In this document: piece after piece, positions 1 through 9,868 of the stretch
How positions within the stretch are numbered: position 1 is the stretch's first letter
Layout of the letters: every line of letters starts with the position of its first letter
Source of the DNA: Eubacterium sp.
GTDB lineage: Bacteria; Bacillota; Clostridia; Peptostreptococcales; Anaerovoracaceae
Direction of reading: 5' to 3'
Assembly: GCA_021769965.1 (NCBI GenBank)
Contig: JAETRU010000003.1
Coordinates: 78,828-142,827 of the forward strand
DNA: 64,000 bases
Made by a program: the position numbers and the translations under genes
Notes under the pieces: model-generated
What the model saw: only the letters and a program-made list of their open reading frames with translations
Database searches by the model: none
What the model was told of the DNA's origin: nothing

Positions 1-525
1 ATCAGGCAGACTGTCAAAGGTCTTGTAATCGCAGACCACCAGAGAAGGCTGCCAGAAGGCGCCGGCCAGATTCTTGCCGCAGAGCAGATTGATGCCTGTT
101 TTGCCGCCTACCGACGCGTCGATGGCGGACATATAAGTGGTAGGAAGCTGAACGTAGGAAATTCCCCGCATGTAGGTGGCGGCCACAAAACCGGCCATAT
201 CGCCTACGACTCCGCCGCCCAGCGCTATGACAGCGTCGGAACGGGTCAGTCCCTCATCGGCCATGGATTCCAGAATATTGGAGTAAGTCGTCAGATTTTT
301 AGAATGTTCCCCGGCGGGAAAGACGATCTTGGAAGTCTGATATCCGGCCTCTATGAGAGATGTCATGACTACCTGCGCGTAAGCTCTGTTTACAGTACTG
401 TCCGTGATGATGCAGAGTCTGCATGGCGGGATGCACTGCCTGATATAAGTGCCGACATTTTTGATGATGTCCTCGCCGATTATGATCTCATACGGCGAAT
501 CTGTCGATACGACGAATTTTTTCAT
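1..525 (-). CDS. aroB: 3-dehydroquinate synthase, N-terminal part (runs off the left edge)
   Basis: Reverse translation from CAT at 523-525 gives MKKFVVSTDSPYEIIIGEDIIKNVGTYIRQ...ALGGGVVGDMAGFVAATYMRGISYVQLPTTYMSAIDASVGGKTGINL, the AroB GGGVVGD and SVGGKTGIN motifs. Absent from the ORF track because it is open at the edge. Confidence 0.93.
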   Translation of the reverse strand, partial: MKKFVVSTDSPYEIIIGEDIIKNVGTYIRQCIPPCRLCIITDSTVNRAYAQVVMTSLIEAGYQTSKIVFPAGEHSKNLTTYSNILESMADEGLTRSDAVIALGGGVVGDMAGFVAATYMRGISYVQLPTTYMSAIDASVGGKTGINLLCGKNLAGAFWQPSLVVCDYKTFDSLPD

Positions 526-616
526 AGTCCTGCTCCTGATACTGAATGGAAAAAGCCTTTTCCCCTGAAATAACTGAACCAAGTCCTTTCATTATACCGC
601 GGCGATTCCTTTGAAT

Positions 617-683
617 ATTGAATCGTAAGCCGCGATTCAATGAACGCTTCCCTGCGGCAACGCCGAAGGAGCGTATGCGTTCA
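617..683. repeat. two abutting perfect inverted repeats in the aroB/DUF218 intergenic region
   Basis: ATTGAATCG (617-625)/CGATTCAAT (633-641), and TGAACGC (641-647)/GCGTTCA (677-683). Confidence 0.6.
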
Positions 684-793
684 TTATACCATAGCTTGCC
701 CCAATTTGCAAAAAGTAGCTATTGCATTTTCCCACCGGGTCGTATAAACTATTTTGTGAGACAAGGTTATCAAGACACAAGGGGTGAGGTACG

Positions 794-1504
794 ATCAAAA
801 AAGTAATCGGAAAACTGATCCTGCTTCTGGCCGCGCTGGCGGTGCTGGCAGGTATCGTTGGAATGACGATCAACAATCATGTTGTAAATAAAGAAAAAGA
901 GAATATTCTCTGTGCCGTTACAGAGGATAAGGAAAACCTGCTTGCAGCTGAAACGGATCAGCTGAAGGCGATGAACGCGGACTGCATCATGATCCTGGGA
1001 GCGGGTATCCGGGACGACGAGACTCCGACGCCTATGCTGAAAGACCGGCTGGATACGGGGATCATGCTCTATGAGCTTGGGGCGGCACCAAAGCTGCTTC
1101 TGACCGGTGACAACGGGCAGGTGGGTCACAATGAGATCCACGTTATGCTGAACTATGTCAGAAAAGCCGGTGTACCGGAGAAAGATATCTTCTGCGATCA
1201 CGCGGGGTTTTCCACCTATGATTCAATGTACAGGGCGCAGAGTATTTTCGGAGTTTCATCGGCCATCGTCGTGACTCAGACCTATCATGAATACCGTGCG
1301 CTGTATATTGCAGAAAAGCTGGGGCTCACTGTCAGGGGCGTTTCCAGCGACCAGATGAAGTACAGAGGACAGGCTGCCCGGGAGGCCCGCGAGGTTCTGG
1401 CCCGGGTCAAGGATTTTTTCAAAGTCATGACCAGACCGGAAGCAGAACTGGGCGGCGAAGCGATTCCGATCAATGGAAGCGGTATCAGCACCCATGGAGA
1501 GTAA
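794..1504 (+). CDS. DUF218/SanA-YdcF-like membrane-anchored protein; start codon uncertain
   Basis: DCIMILGAGIRDDETPTPMLKDRLDTGIMLYELG...KLLLTGDN...TYDSMYRA pattern; hydrophobic N-terminus in frame upstream of the listed GTG at 842. Confidence 0.75.
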   Translation: MKKVIGKLILLLAALAVLAGIVGMTINNHVVNKEKENILCAVTEDKENLLAAETDQLKAMNADCIMILGAGIRDDETPTPMLKDRLDTGIMLYELGAAPKLLLTGDNGQVGHNEIHVMLNYVRKAGVPEKDIFCDHAGFSTYDSMYRAQSIFGVSSAIVVTQTYHEYRALYIAEKLGLTVRGVSSDQMKYRGQAAREAREVLARVKDFFKVMTRPEAELGGEAIPINGSGISTHGE

Positions 1505-1506
1505 CG

Positions 1507-2055
1507 ATGAGAGAATATCAAATATATGAACTGCTTCTCTTTTTCGCGTTGTACAGCGTTCTGGGCTGGGCGGCTGACCGCTGCGTTTTCGCGCTGCGGA
1601 AGCGCGGAGGAGGCAGAGGCCTGTGCAAAGGGCCATATATGCCTGCATTTGGGACGGCTTCCCTTTTGATCATTGCGGAAAGCGGTCCGGCGGCGAGAGA
1701 AATGGCGGCGTGGCTGGGCACTGATCTGGATATGACGCTGCCGGCCGCGGCGGTCTGCGGTCTTCTGGCAGGCGCGGCAGTCTGGGCGGTATCCGGCCTT
1801 CTGGCTCGGATCTGCAGCGGAAAATGGCTGATCCGAGCGCGCTTTTCTGATGTTTTGCTGTGGATGGCGGCAGGCGTGATCATTGTCGCGCACCTGCAGC
1901 CGGCTCTTACAGCAGTGATCCGATGGATAAACCCGTGGATCCATATGATCTTCCTGACAATATTCTATCTGCTGATGAGCGGAGACTGCATGGACGGCGC
2001 CGCAGTCCTGCTTCAATATCGAAAGAAAAGCACCATTTCAAAAGAAACCGAATAA
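1507..2055 (+). CDS. putative ABC transporter permease-like membrane protein (PF06541-type)
   Basis: LLFFALYSVLGWAADRCVFALRKR...CKGPYMPAFG pattern; several TM segments. Confidence 0.6.
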   Translation: MREYQIYELLLFFALYSVLGWAADRCVFALRKRGGGRGLCKGPYMPAFGTASLLIIAESGPAAREMAAWLGTDLDMTLPAAAVCGLLAGAAVWAVSGLLARICSGKWLIRARFSDVLLWMAAGVIIVAHLQPALTAVIRWINPWIHMIFLTIFYLLMSGDCMDGAAVLLQYRKKSTISKETE

Positions 2056-2102
2056 GATATAGGAGGACTGATAGGTCCTCCATTTTCTTTTGAGAGGTGA
2101 AA

Positions 2103-3245
2103 ATGATGATATATCTGGATAACAGCGCGACTTCTTTTCCGAAGCCTGCCGGTATGGCGGCAGAAATGGGGGACTGCATGGAGCATTACTGTGGTAACCC
2201 CGGCCGTTCCGGCCACCGCATGTCCATGATGACAGGCGAAAAGATCTACCAGGCCCGCAGAGACGCCGCCGCTTTTTTTCATATACCCGACGCCAGCCGT
2301 CTTATCTTTACCAAGAATACGACGGAAAGCCTGAATCTGGCGCTCATGGGTCTGCTTGGGGAGGGCGATCACGTGGTCACCACGTCTATGGAGCATAACT
2401 CTGTCCTGCGGCCGCTGGAGCATCTCAGATCAAAGGGCGTCAGCCACACTATCGTCACCGGCAGCGGTGAAGGCCTTGTAAGCGCGGACGATATCGAAGC
2501 TGCCATAACCGAGAATACGCGGCTGGTGGCAGTGACCGGCGCCTCCAATGTTACCGGGACGATTCAGCCGCTGGATGATATCGGCAGGATCTGCGCGGAG
2601 AAGCAGATCCTGTTTTTGGTCGACGCGGCGCAGCTGGCCGGGTGCGCCGATATAGACGCAGTCAGGCTGGGGATATCCCTGCTGGCATTTCCCGGTCACA
2701 AAGGACTGCTGGGACCTCTGGGAACAGGCGGCCTCTATGTAGACCCTTCGGTCTCTTTAACGCCGCTGCTCTTTGGCGGGACCGGTACAGAATCCAGAAG
2801 CAGAGTGCAGCCTGCGGAGTTTCCCGAGGGATTTGAAGCCGGTACGATCAATGCCCCGGGCATTATCGGACTGGGATATTCTCTGCGCATGCTGCAGAAG
2901 GTCGGTGTGGAGACTGTGGAAGTTTACGAGAGAGAACTGATCCGGTATTTTGATGAGATGATCGGCAGCATGGATTTTGTCGATCTGTACGGACCGGCGC
3001 CGGAGGGAAAGACCGGCATCAGCTGTTTCAATATCCGGGGTATGGAATGTGAAGAGGTGGCGGACAGACTGAACCGGGATTACGGTATTGCCGTTCGGGG
3101 CGGTTATCACTGCGCAGGTCTTGCGCATAAGACCATAGGCACATGGAATACCGGCGCTGTGCGTCTGTCTGTAGGGCCGTTCAATACACGCAGGGAGCTT
3201 GCGGCTGCGGCAGAGGCTGTCTGGCGGATCGGAAAGAAGAGATAG
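2103..3245 (+). CDS. class V aminotransferase / cysteine desulfurase family
   Basis: IYLDNSATSFPKP start, FTKNTTESLNLAL, FPGHKGLLGPLGTGGLY PLP-lysine region. Confidence 0.88.
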   Translation: MMIYLDNSATSFPKPAGMAAEMGDCMEHYCGNPGRSGHRMSMMTGEKIYQARRDAAAFFHIPDASRLIFTKNTTESLNLALMGLLGEGDHVVTTSMEHNSVLRPLEHLRSKGVSHTIVTGSGEGLVSADDIEAAITENTRLVAVTGASNVTGTIQPLDDIGRICAEKQILFLVDAAQLAGCADIDAVRLGISLLAFPGHKGLLGPLGTGGLYVDPSVSLTPLLFGGTGTESRSRVQPAEFPEGFEAGTINAPGIIGLGYSLRMLQKVGVETVEVYERELIRYFDEMIGSMDFVDLYGPAPEGKTGISCFNIRGMECEEVADRLNRDYGIAVRGGYHCAGLAHKTIGTWNTGAVRLSVGPFNTRRELAAAAEAVWRIGKKR

Positions 3246-3266
3246 ACAAAAAAACCGAAAACGCAA

Positions 3267-3295
3267 TTGACATATGACACCCTGTCATGTATACT
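3267..3295 (+). promoter_or_regulatory. sigma-A-type promoter overlapping a palindromic operator
   Basis: TTGACA (3267-3272), 17-nt spacer, TATACT (3290-3295); spacer contains ATGACACCCTGTCAT (3274-3288). Confidence 0.8.
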
Positions 3296-3305
3296 GGATT
3301 AAGAT

Positions 3306-3320
3306 ATGACAAGGTGTCAT
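3306..3320. promoter_or_regulatory. second palindromic operator, ATGACAAGGTGTCAT
   Basis: Same ATGACA-N3-TGTCAT palindrome as 3274-3288, just downstream of the -10. Confidence 0.75.
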
Positions 3321-3362
3321 TTTTGCGTGAGAAGAAAGAATGAATGAAAAGGAGGCATATTT

Positions 3363-3968
3363 ATGCCGAAAGATACATATTACAATCTGCCGGATGAAAA
3401 GAGGCGGCGGATTTTCGACGCCGCCATAGACGAGCTGATCCGGGTTCCTGTCAGTGAAATGTCCATCAATCAGATCATTCAGAACGCGGGCATCAGCCGG
3501 GGCAGCTTCTATCAGTACTTTGAGGATAAGCACGATCTGGTCCAGTATATACTGGCCGACTATGTGGAGCAGCTTGCGGGTGTGGTCCGGACTTCTATGA
3601 GAAAGTCCGGCGGAAATCTCTTTGACGGCCTGAGAGCCCTCTTCGCGGTGATGGTGAACATGGCGGAAGATGAGGCTGTGCGGAAGGTGCTGACCAATCT
3701 GATCATGGAGGCAGGCGGCGGAGGCTGCACTTTTGATTATGCTGTGGAGGTACAGCGGCGGATCGTGGAGATCCTGACGGAAGAAGCGGACGGAGCCGCG
3801 CTGGCGCTGGAAAGCAGAGAGGATATGAGCCGGATGATCCGGGCGCTCTTTGCTGTAATGAAAGAGGCCGCGGGCCAGTGCCTGCATGATTTTGCAGAAG
3901 CGGAAAGTGTGCGCAGGGAGTTTGAGAAAACCCTCCGCTTATTTCAGGACAGAATAGAAAGGAGATAA
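3363..3968 (+). CDS. TetR/AcrR family transcriptional regulator
   Basis: RRRIFDAAIDELIRVPVSEMSINQIIQNAGISRGSFYQYFEDKHDLVQYIL is a typical TetR HTH. Confidence 0.93.
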   Translation: MPKDTYYNLPDEKRRRIFDAAIDELIRVPVSEMSINQIIQNAGISRGSFYQYFEDKHDLVQYILADYVEQLAGVVRTSMRKSGGNLFDGLRALFAVMVNMAEDEAVRKVLTNLIMEAGGGGCTFDYAVEVQRRIVEILTEEADGAALALESREDMSRMIRALFAVMKEAAGQCLHDFAEAESVRREFEKTLRLFQDRIERR

Positions 3969-3971
3969 TGG

Positions 3972-6900
3972 ATGTCCAGGTATAGCGTAAAAAAACCATT
4001 TACTGTATTTGTAGCAGTTGTTCTCATTCTGGTTACCGGTATCGTGTCATACACGAAGATGACGCCGGATCTGTTTCCGAATATAGATATGCCGTATGTC
4101 ATTGTTGTCACACCGTATCCCGGGGCAACGCCGGAGAAGGTGGAGACTTCTGTTACTAAGCCTCTGGAGCAGACTCTGGCGACTCTGACCGATATCAAGG
4201 AGGTGCAGTCTGTGTCAAATTCCAACTATTCTATGGTGGTGCTGGAGTTTGAGAACAGCGTGAATATGGATACCATATCTTCGGATATTCTGCAGAAGAT
4301 CAATCTGGTCAGCGGCAGCTGGGAGGATATGGTGGGGACGCCGACGATCATGAAGCTGAACCCGAATATGATACCTGTCAACGTAGCGGCGGTCAGCTGT
4401 GAGGGAATGGACAGGAGCGAACTGTCGGCTTTTGTCAGCGATACGCTGATGAATCAGCTTGAAGGGACCGCGGGCGTTGCCAGTATCACCGATTCCGGTA
4501 TTTTAAAGGAACGGGTCAATGTGGTCATCAGTCAGAAAAAGATAGATAAGATCAATAATAAGGTACTGGCCAGTGTGGATTCGCAGCTGGCCGACGCTCA
4601 GAGCCAGCTCAATACCCAGAAGCAGAAGATCGCCGATGGAAAGAAGCAGATAGAGACGCAGAAGGCGAAACTGGAAGAGGGAAAAGCGCAGGTCGAAGCA
4701 GGTAAAAAACAGCTGGCAGAGGCCAGAGAGAAGCTTGAGGCCGGAAAAGACCTGCTGCCGCCGGAGCAGTATGAGGCCCAGGCAGCGGCTCTTGCGGAAA
4801 ATGAAGAAAAACTGGCCGCGACGGAAAAGCAGCTGGCGGCAGGAGAGAAGAAGCTGAAGGAAACCTCCGGTCAGCTGAATTCCGCCTCCGGCGAGATCGC
4901 CAAAGCGCAGAGCCAGCTGGATTCTCAGGCGGCACAGGCCAGAGAAAAAGCTGATATCGGCGAGGCGATCACAACTGAGATGATCTCAGGGATCCTGCAG
5001 GGTCAGAATTTTTCAATGCCGGCTGGATACGTTCAGCAGGATGGCGTCAACTATCTGGTCAGCGTGGGAGACGAGGTGGCCACGGAGCAGCAGGCTGAGA
5101 ATCTGTTTCTCTTTGATTCGGGCGCAGGCAGCGTGGGAAAGATCTATCTGAAGGACGTTGCAGATGTGTTTATCAGTGACAATTCCGAGGATCTCTATGC
5201 TAAGATCAATGGAGAGAACGGCGTGGTCCTGTCCTTCTCCAAGCAGTCCAATTACGCTACGGCGGAGGTCTGTGAAAACATTCAGGAAAAGTTCGGCAGT
5301 CTATCCGGGGAATATGACGGCCTGCAGTTTACCACTCTGATGGATCAGGGCGACTACATACACCTGGTCGTGAATTCTATTGTCAGCAGCCTGCTGTGGG
5401 GCGCGCTGTTCGCGGTGCTGATCCTGTTTCTGTTCCTGCGCAGCATCAAGCCGACGCTTATCACGATCTGCAGTATTCCGATCAGTCTGATCTTCGCTGT
5501 CCTGCTGATGTATTTCTCCGGCATATCCATCAATCTGATCTCCATGTCAGGTCTGGCTGTGTCCGTGGGAATGCTGGTAGATAACTCTGTCGTCGTTATC
5601 GAAAATACAGTTCGTCTGCGCCGCCAGGGAGCTACAGCGCCGCAGGCCGCAGTGGCGGGGGCAAAGCAGATCGCGGGCGCGATCACAGCCTCGACTCTGA
5701 CTACAGTCTGCGTTTTCGTACCGATCATATTTACTGACGGTCTGACCAGACAGTTATTTACCGATATGGCCCTGACCGTCGCGTATACTTTGATCGCCAG
5801 CCTTATTGTGGCTCTGACGCTGGTTCCGGCCATGTCCTCTAAGATGCTGGCAGATATCCGGACAGATGAGAGCAGGCTGTATACAGCTTTGATCAGGAAG
5901 TACAGGATCTCTATAGAATTCGTGCTGCGTCATAAAGCTCCGGTACTGCTGCTGGCTGTAGCGCTCCTTGCGGGCAGCGTATATTTCAGCCTGGCCAGGG
6001 GATTCATCTTCATGCCGGAGATGAGCTCGCCGCAGCTGCAGGCTTCTATGGAGATGCCGAAGGGGTCCAGTCTGGAGGAGACAAAGGACCAGGCCGATCA
6101 GGCTATGGAGAAGATCCGGGAGATCAAGGATATTGAGACCGTAGGCGCCATACTGTCCACCGGAGGTATGGGCGGCATGGGCGGCGCCTCCCAGTCTTCC
6201 GTATCCTTCTACATCATGCTGAAAGACGGCGCCGAGCGCAGCAGTGGAGAGATCGCTGAAGATATAAATCAGCGGTGCGAAGATCTGACCGGTGAAGTGG
6301 AAGCCTCCGGCTCGTCCATGAGTGATTTCAGTTCTGCCATGGGAGGCAGCGGCGTGACCATCAACATTTACAGCCCGGATCTGGATGACCTGCAGGAAAC
6401 GGCAAAGGGCGTCAGCGAGAAGCTGTCCGATGTTAAGGGTATCGAATCTGTAGAGAGCGGCATTCAGGAATCCGATAAAGAATACCACTTCACGGTCAGG
6501 AAGACAGCGGCCATGAAGAAAGGCCTTACCGTGGCCCAGGTGTATGCCGCTATCGTAGACGCCATGACCTATGAGGATACGGCTACTACGGTAACATGGG
6601 AGGACAACGACTATGATGTGGTGGTCTCCAGCCAGGCCAAGGACGCCCTTACCACAAAGGATATCAAGAACCTTACTCTGGAGATCAAAGGAAGCGACGG
6701 GAACGTGCAGACCGTGAAGCTGAACGATATCGCGGATCTTGAAGAGAAGGAGACGCTGAAGTCTATAAGCCGGGATAATCAGAGCCGCTATCTGACCGTG
6801 ACCGGAACGCTGGCACAGGGATATAATATTACAAAGGTGACCGCTGCGGCGGAAAAAGCTTTGGACGATTACCAGACCCCGGACGGAACTACGATCGAAT

Positions 6901-7466
6901 TCTCCGGAGAAAACGAGACCATCATGGATGCTATGCGGGATCTGGTGCTGATGCTGATCCTGGGTATTGTCTTTGTATATCTGATCATGGTAGCTCAGTT
7001 CCAGTCGCTGAAATCACCGTTCATCATCATGTTCATCATTCCGCTGGCCTTTACCGGCGGCCTGCTGGCACTTTTGATCTTCGGAAAGGAGATCAGTGTC
7101 ATCGCTATGATCGGCATGATCATGCTGACGGGTATCATCGTCAACAACGGCATTGTACTGGTAGACTATATCAACCAGCTGCGGGCAGAAGGCATGGGAA
7201 AACGGGAGGCTATCGCAGAGGCTGGGCAGACCCGTATACGGCCGATCCTCATGACTTCCCTGACTACCATACTGGGACTTGTGGTCATGGCCTTCGGCAA
7301 TTCCGCAGGTACGGATATGATGCAGCCGGTGGCGCTGGTGTGCATTGGAGGATTATTGTACGCAACTTTACTTACCCTCTATGTTGTTCCGGCAATTTAT
7401 GATATAATGAACCGAGAAGAATATCATCATATTTCAGACGAGGATTTAGAGCTGGACGTGAACTAG
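3972..7466 (+). CDS. RND family efflux permease with a long coiled-coil insertion
   Basis: YPGATPEKVETSVTKPLEQTLATL, SVGMLVDNSVVVIENTVRLR, GIIVNNGIVLVDYINQLR; coiled-coil LNTQKQKIADGKKQIETQKAKLEEGKAQ... in the first extracytoplasmic region. Confidence 0.92.
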   Translation: MSRYSVKKPFTVFVAVVLILVTGIVSYTKMTPDLFPNIDMPYVIVVTPYPGATPEKVETSVTKPLEQTLATLTDIKEVQSVSNSNYSMVVLEFENSVNMDTISSDILQKINLVSGSWEDMVGTPTIMKLNPNMIPVNVAAVSCEGMDRSELSAFVSDTLMNQLEGTAGVASITDSGILKERVNVVISQKKIDKINNKVLASVDSQLADAQSQLNTQKQKIADGKKQIETQKAKLEEGKAQVEAGKKQLAEAREKLEAGKDLLPPEQYEAQAAALAENEEKLAATEKQLAAGEKKLKETSGQLNSASGEIAKAQSQLDSQAAQAREKADIGEAITTEMISGILQGQNFSMPAGYVQQDGVNYLVSVGDEVATEQQAENLFLFDSGAGSVGKIYLKDVADVFISDNSEDLYAKINGENGVVLSFSKQSNYATAEVCENIQEKFGSLSGEYDGLQFTTLMDQGDYIHLVVNSIVSSLLWGALFAVLILFLFLRSIKPTLITICSIPISLIFAVLLMYFSGISINLISMSGLAVSVGMLVDNSVVVIENTVRLRRQGATAPQAAVAGAKQIAGAITASTLTTVCVFVPIIFTDGLTRQLFTDMALTVAYTLIASLIVALTLVPAMSSKMLADIRTDESRLYTALIRKYRISIEFVLRHKAPVLLLAVALLAGSVYFSLARGFIFMPEMSSPQLQASMEMPKGSSLEETKDQADQAMEKIREIKDIETVGAILSTGGMGGMGGASQSSVSFYIMLKDGAERSSGEIAEDINQRCEDLTGEVEASGSSMSDFSSAMGGSGVTINIYSPDLDDLQETAKGVSEKLSDVKGIESVESGIQESDKEYHFTVRKTAAMKKGLTVAQVYAAIVDAMTYEDTATTVTWEDNDYDVVVSSQAKDALTTKDIKNLTLEIKGSDGNVQTVKLNDIADLEEKETLKSISRDNQSRYLTVTGTLAQGYNITKVTAAAEKALDDYQTPDGTTIEFSGENETIMDAMRDLVLMLILGIVFVYLIMVAQFQSLKSPFIIMFIIPLAFTGGLLALLIFGKEISVIAMIGMIMLTGIIVNNGIVLVDYINQLRAEGMGKREAIAEAGQTRIRPILMTSLTTILGLVVMAFGNSAGTDMMQPVALVCIGGLLYATLLTLYVVPAIYDIMNREEYHHISDEDLELDVN

Positions 7467-7491
7467 AAAATATATTTGAGGAGGTAATAGA

Positions 7492-8937
7492 TTGAAGTTA
7501 TTTGACAACAAAGTGCAGGAGACCAAGTATAATGTGCTTCGTGAGGTTGCCATTCAAACGTGGAAGGGCAATGATGTGTTTGCTGAATTCAATGAGGTGG
7601 CCAATAAGATCATTCCAAAGGATGAACCTCCGCAGCGGTGCTGTATTTACAAGGACAGAGCGGTAGTGGCGGACCGTATGCGTCTTGCCATCGGCGGAAG
7701 CAGAAGAAACAAGAATGTCGTGCAGGTCATCGATATCGCCTGCGATGAATGTCCGGAGGCCGGCTACGTGGTTACAGACCTTTGCCGGGGCTGTCTGGCG
7801 CACAGCTGTTTAGATGCCTGCAAGCTCCACGCCATTGCCATTGACGAAAAGCACCACGCTAAGATAGATAAGACCAAATGTGTGGACTGCGGCAGATGCG
7901 CCAGCGCGTGCTCCTACAGCGCGATCCATAATTTCCAGCGGCCTTGCGAGATCGCCTGCAAGGTAGGCGCTATTTCCATGGGGCCCGGCGGAGAAGCTCA
8001 TATTGATTATGATAAGTGTATCAGCTGCGGTTCCTGCGTGTATCACTGTCCTTTCGGCGCTACAGTAGACGTATCCAACATCGTGGACGTGATCAACTGT
8101 CTGAAAGAGAGCACCCGCAAGGACTCCAACAATCCGACGATCGCCATCGTCGCGCCGTCCATCGGCAGTCAGTTCCTCTACGCCAATTTAGGTCAGGTCA
8201 TCACCGGCATCCGCAAGCTGGGTTTTGCTGAGGTTCTGGAGGTAGCTCTGGGCGCTGACATGGTAGCGACAAAGGAAGCGCAGGAGCTGGTGGAAAAGGG
8301 ATTTCTGACATCATCCTGCTGCCCTGCTTTTGTTAAATACATAGAGACGAAATTCCCGGAGCTTAAGGATAAGATCTCTCATAATCTGTCCCCTATGGCA
8401 GAGCTGGCAAAGTTTGTCCGCGAGGGCCATCCGGAGTGCACCATCGTCTTTATCGGACCGTGCATCGCAAAGAAAGCAGAAGTCCGCAAGCCGGAGATCA
8501 GCAAGTATGTGGATTATGCCATTACTTTTGAAGAGCTGCAGGCTCTGTTCGACAGCAAGGATATCATTCTGCGCGAGCAGGAGAGCACGGACTGGAACCA
8601 GGCTTCTTATTACGGACGGATCTTTGCCCGGGCCGGCGGTCTGGCTGAAGCCGTGACACACGCGCTGAAGGAAATGGAGATCGAAGACTTTGATTTCAAT
8701 CCGATCTCCTGTGACGGTATCGACAAGTGTAAGGTAGCCCTCATGCGGGCGAGCAAAGGCGTCCTGCCTAACAACTTCATTGAAGGCATGGCCTGCGTCG
8801 GCGGCTGTGTCGGCGGCAGCGGCAACCTGATCCGTTACTCTGACGCGCCGAAGTCAATGGAAGAACACGCCGAGAAAGCTACAGCTACAGAGATACTGGA
8901 AAATGTAAAAAAGACGAAGAGTATCAATATTTTCTAA
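7492..8937 (+). CDS. monomeric [FeFe] hydrogenase with 4Fe-4S ferredoxin domains
   Basis: TTG start after GAGGAGGT; 4Fe-4S motifs CVDCGRCASAC and CISCGSCVYHC; H-cluster motifs TSCCPAF, GPCIAKKAE, MACVGGCVGGSG. Confidence 0.93.
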   Translation: MKLFDNKVQETKYNVLREVAIQTWKGNDVFAEFNEVANKIIPKDEPPQRCCIYKDRAVVADRMRLAIGGSRRNKNVVQVIDIACDECPEAGYVVTDLCRGCLAHSCLDACKLHAIAIDEKHHAKIDKTKCVDCGRCASACSYSAIHNFQRPCEIACKVGAISMGPGGEAHIDYDKCISCGSCVYHCPFGATVDVSNIVDVINCLKESTRKDSNNPTIAIVAPSIGSQFLYANLGQVITGIRKLGFAEVLEVALGADMVATKEAQELVEKGFLTSSCCPAFVKYIETKFPELKDKISHNLSPMAELAKFVREGHPECTIVFIGPCIAKKAEVRKPEISKYVDYAITFEELQALFDSKDIILREQESTDWNQASYYGRIFARAGGLAEAVTHALKEMEIEDFDFNPISCDGIDKCKVALMRASKGVLPNNFIEGMACVGGCVGGSGNLIRYSDAPKSMEEHAEKATATEILENVKKTKSINIF

Positions 8938-9152
8938 GGTGATCACAAAACGTACATGAAGGGGCTGCTTGTCAGCCCCTGTTCGATTGTCCAGAACGCA
9001 ATACGGATCGGGATCAGGGGAAGTACTGTTTCTGTTTCCGCCAGATAAATTCTTTCTGACAGAGAGTCGGTTCTCCGAATAAAAAGAGGAATTTTAACGA
9101 AATACTTATTTTTATCTATTCCGTTTATAATGATAATGCAGTATACTGAAGA

Positions 9153-9258
9153 GGTCAGAGTAAGAACAGCGCGTCAAGTGCCGGCGGATGGGATGTAGCC
9201 GCCGGACGAAGGAGAAGAAAGCTTCTCCGCGGTGCTGTTCCGCGTCCGCTGCCGGAAG
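9153..9258 (+). ncRNA. tetrahydrofolate (THF-I) riboswitch
   Basis: GAACAGCGCGTCAAGTGCCGGCGGATGGGATGTAGCCGCCGGACGAAGG...CGCGGTGCTGTTCCGCGTCCGC matches the remembered THF-I core (GCGUYAAGUG...AUGGGAUGU...ACGAAG...GCGGUG); lies upstream of folT. Confidence 0.88.
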
Positions 9259-9269
9259 AGAGGATCCAG

Positions 9270-9308
9270 CTCCTTCCCGCAAGCTTGTAACAAGGAAGGA
9301 GTTTTTTT
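9270..9308 (+). terminator. intrinsic terminator / expression platform of the THF riboswitch
   Basis: CTCCTTCC (9270-9277) pairs with GGAAGGAG (9294-9301), then seven T; the 3' arm is also the folT Shine-Dalgarno. Confidence 0.85.
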
Positions 9309-9310
9309 CT

Positions 9311-9829
9311 ATGTCTAAAAAAACAAAACAATTAGCGATCAATGCTATGATGGCGGCCATGTGCGCTGTGCTTGGCTATCTGTCTCTGGATTTCGGAAAC
9401 CTGAAGATAACGTTTGAGAGCCTGCCGATCCTGCTGTGCGCCCTGATGTTCGGGCCGCTGGACGGCATGGCCGTGGGCGGCCTCGGAACGCTGATCTACC
9501 AGCTGCTCCGTTATGGGGTCTCCATTACGACGCCTCTTTGGATGCTGCCATATATCGTATGCGGCCTGGCTGCCGGGTGGTATGCGCGGAAGGAGAATTT
9601 TTCCCTGTCTGCCCGTCAGGTCATGGGCGTGGTCGTTATCAATGAACTTCTGATCACCATTCTGAATACCGGCGTGCTGTATCTGGACAGCAAGATCTAC
9701 GGATATTATTCTGCTGTCTTTATCTTCGGCAGCCTGCTGCCGCGGCTTGCCCTGTGTATCGGGAAGGGAATGGTATTCGGCGCTGTGCTGCCGGGCGTTA
9801 TCCGGCCGGTGCGCAGAGGTCTGCAGTAG
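9311..9829 (+). CDS. folT: folate ECF transporter S component (FolT)
   Basis: MSKKTKQLAINAMMAAMCAVLGYLSLDFGNLKITFESLPILLCALMFGPLDGMAVGGLGTLIYQLL; directly downstream of the THF riboswitch. ATG at 9311 replaces the over-extended ORF start at 9188. Confidence 0.9.
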   Translation: MSKKTKQLAINAMMAAMCAVLGYLSLDFGNLKITFESLPILLCALMFGPLDGMAVGGLGTLIYQLLRYGVSITTPLWMLPYIVCGLAAGWYARKENFSLSARQVMGVVVINELLITILNTGVLYLDSKIYGYYSAVFIFGSLLPRLALCIGKGMVFGAVLPGVIRPVRRGLQ

Positions 9830-9868
9830 CGTCCGGTGTCAAGCTTTTGGAAAGGAGTCCATGCGAAT

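Noticed and set aside
8959-8985. Terminator after the hydrogenase
   Set aside because: AGGGGCTG...CAGCCCCT hairpin lacks a T-run; could be Rho-dependent or a processing site, not called.
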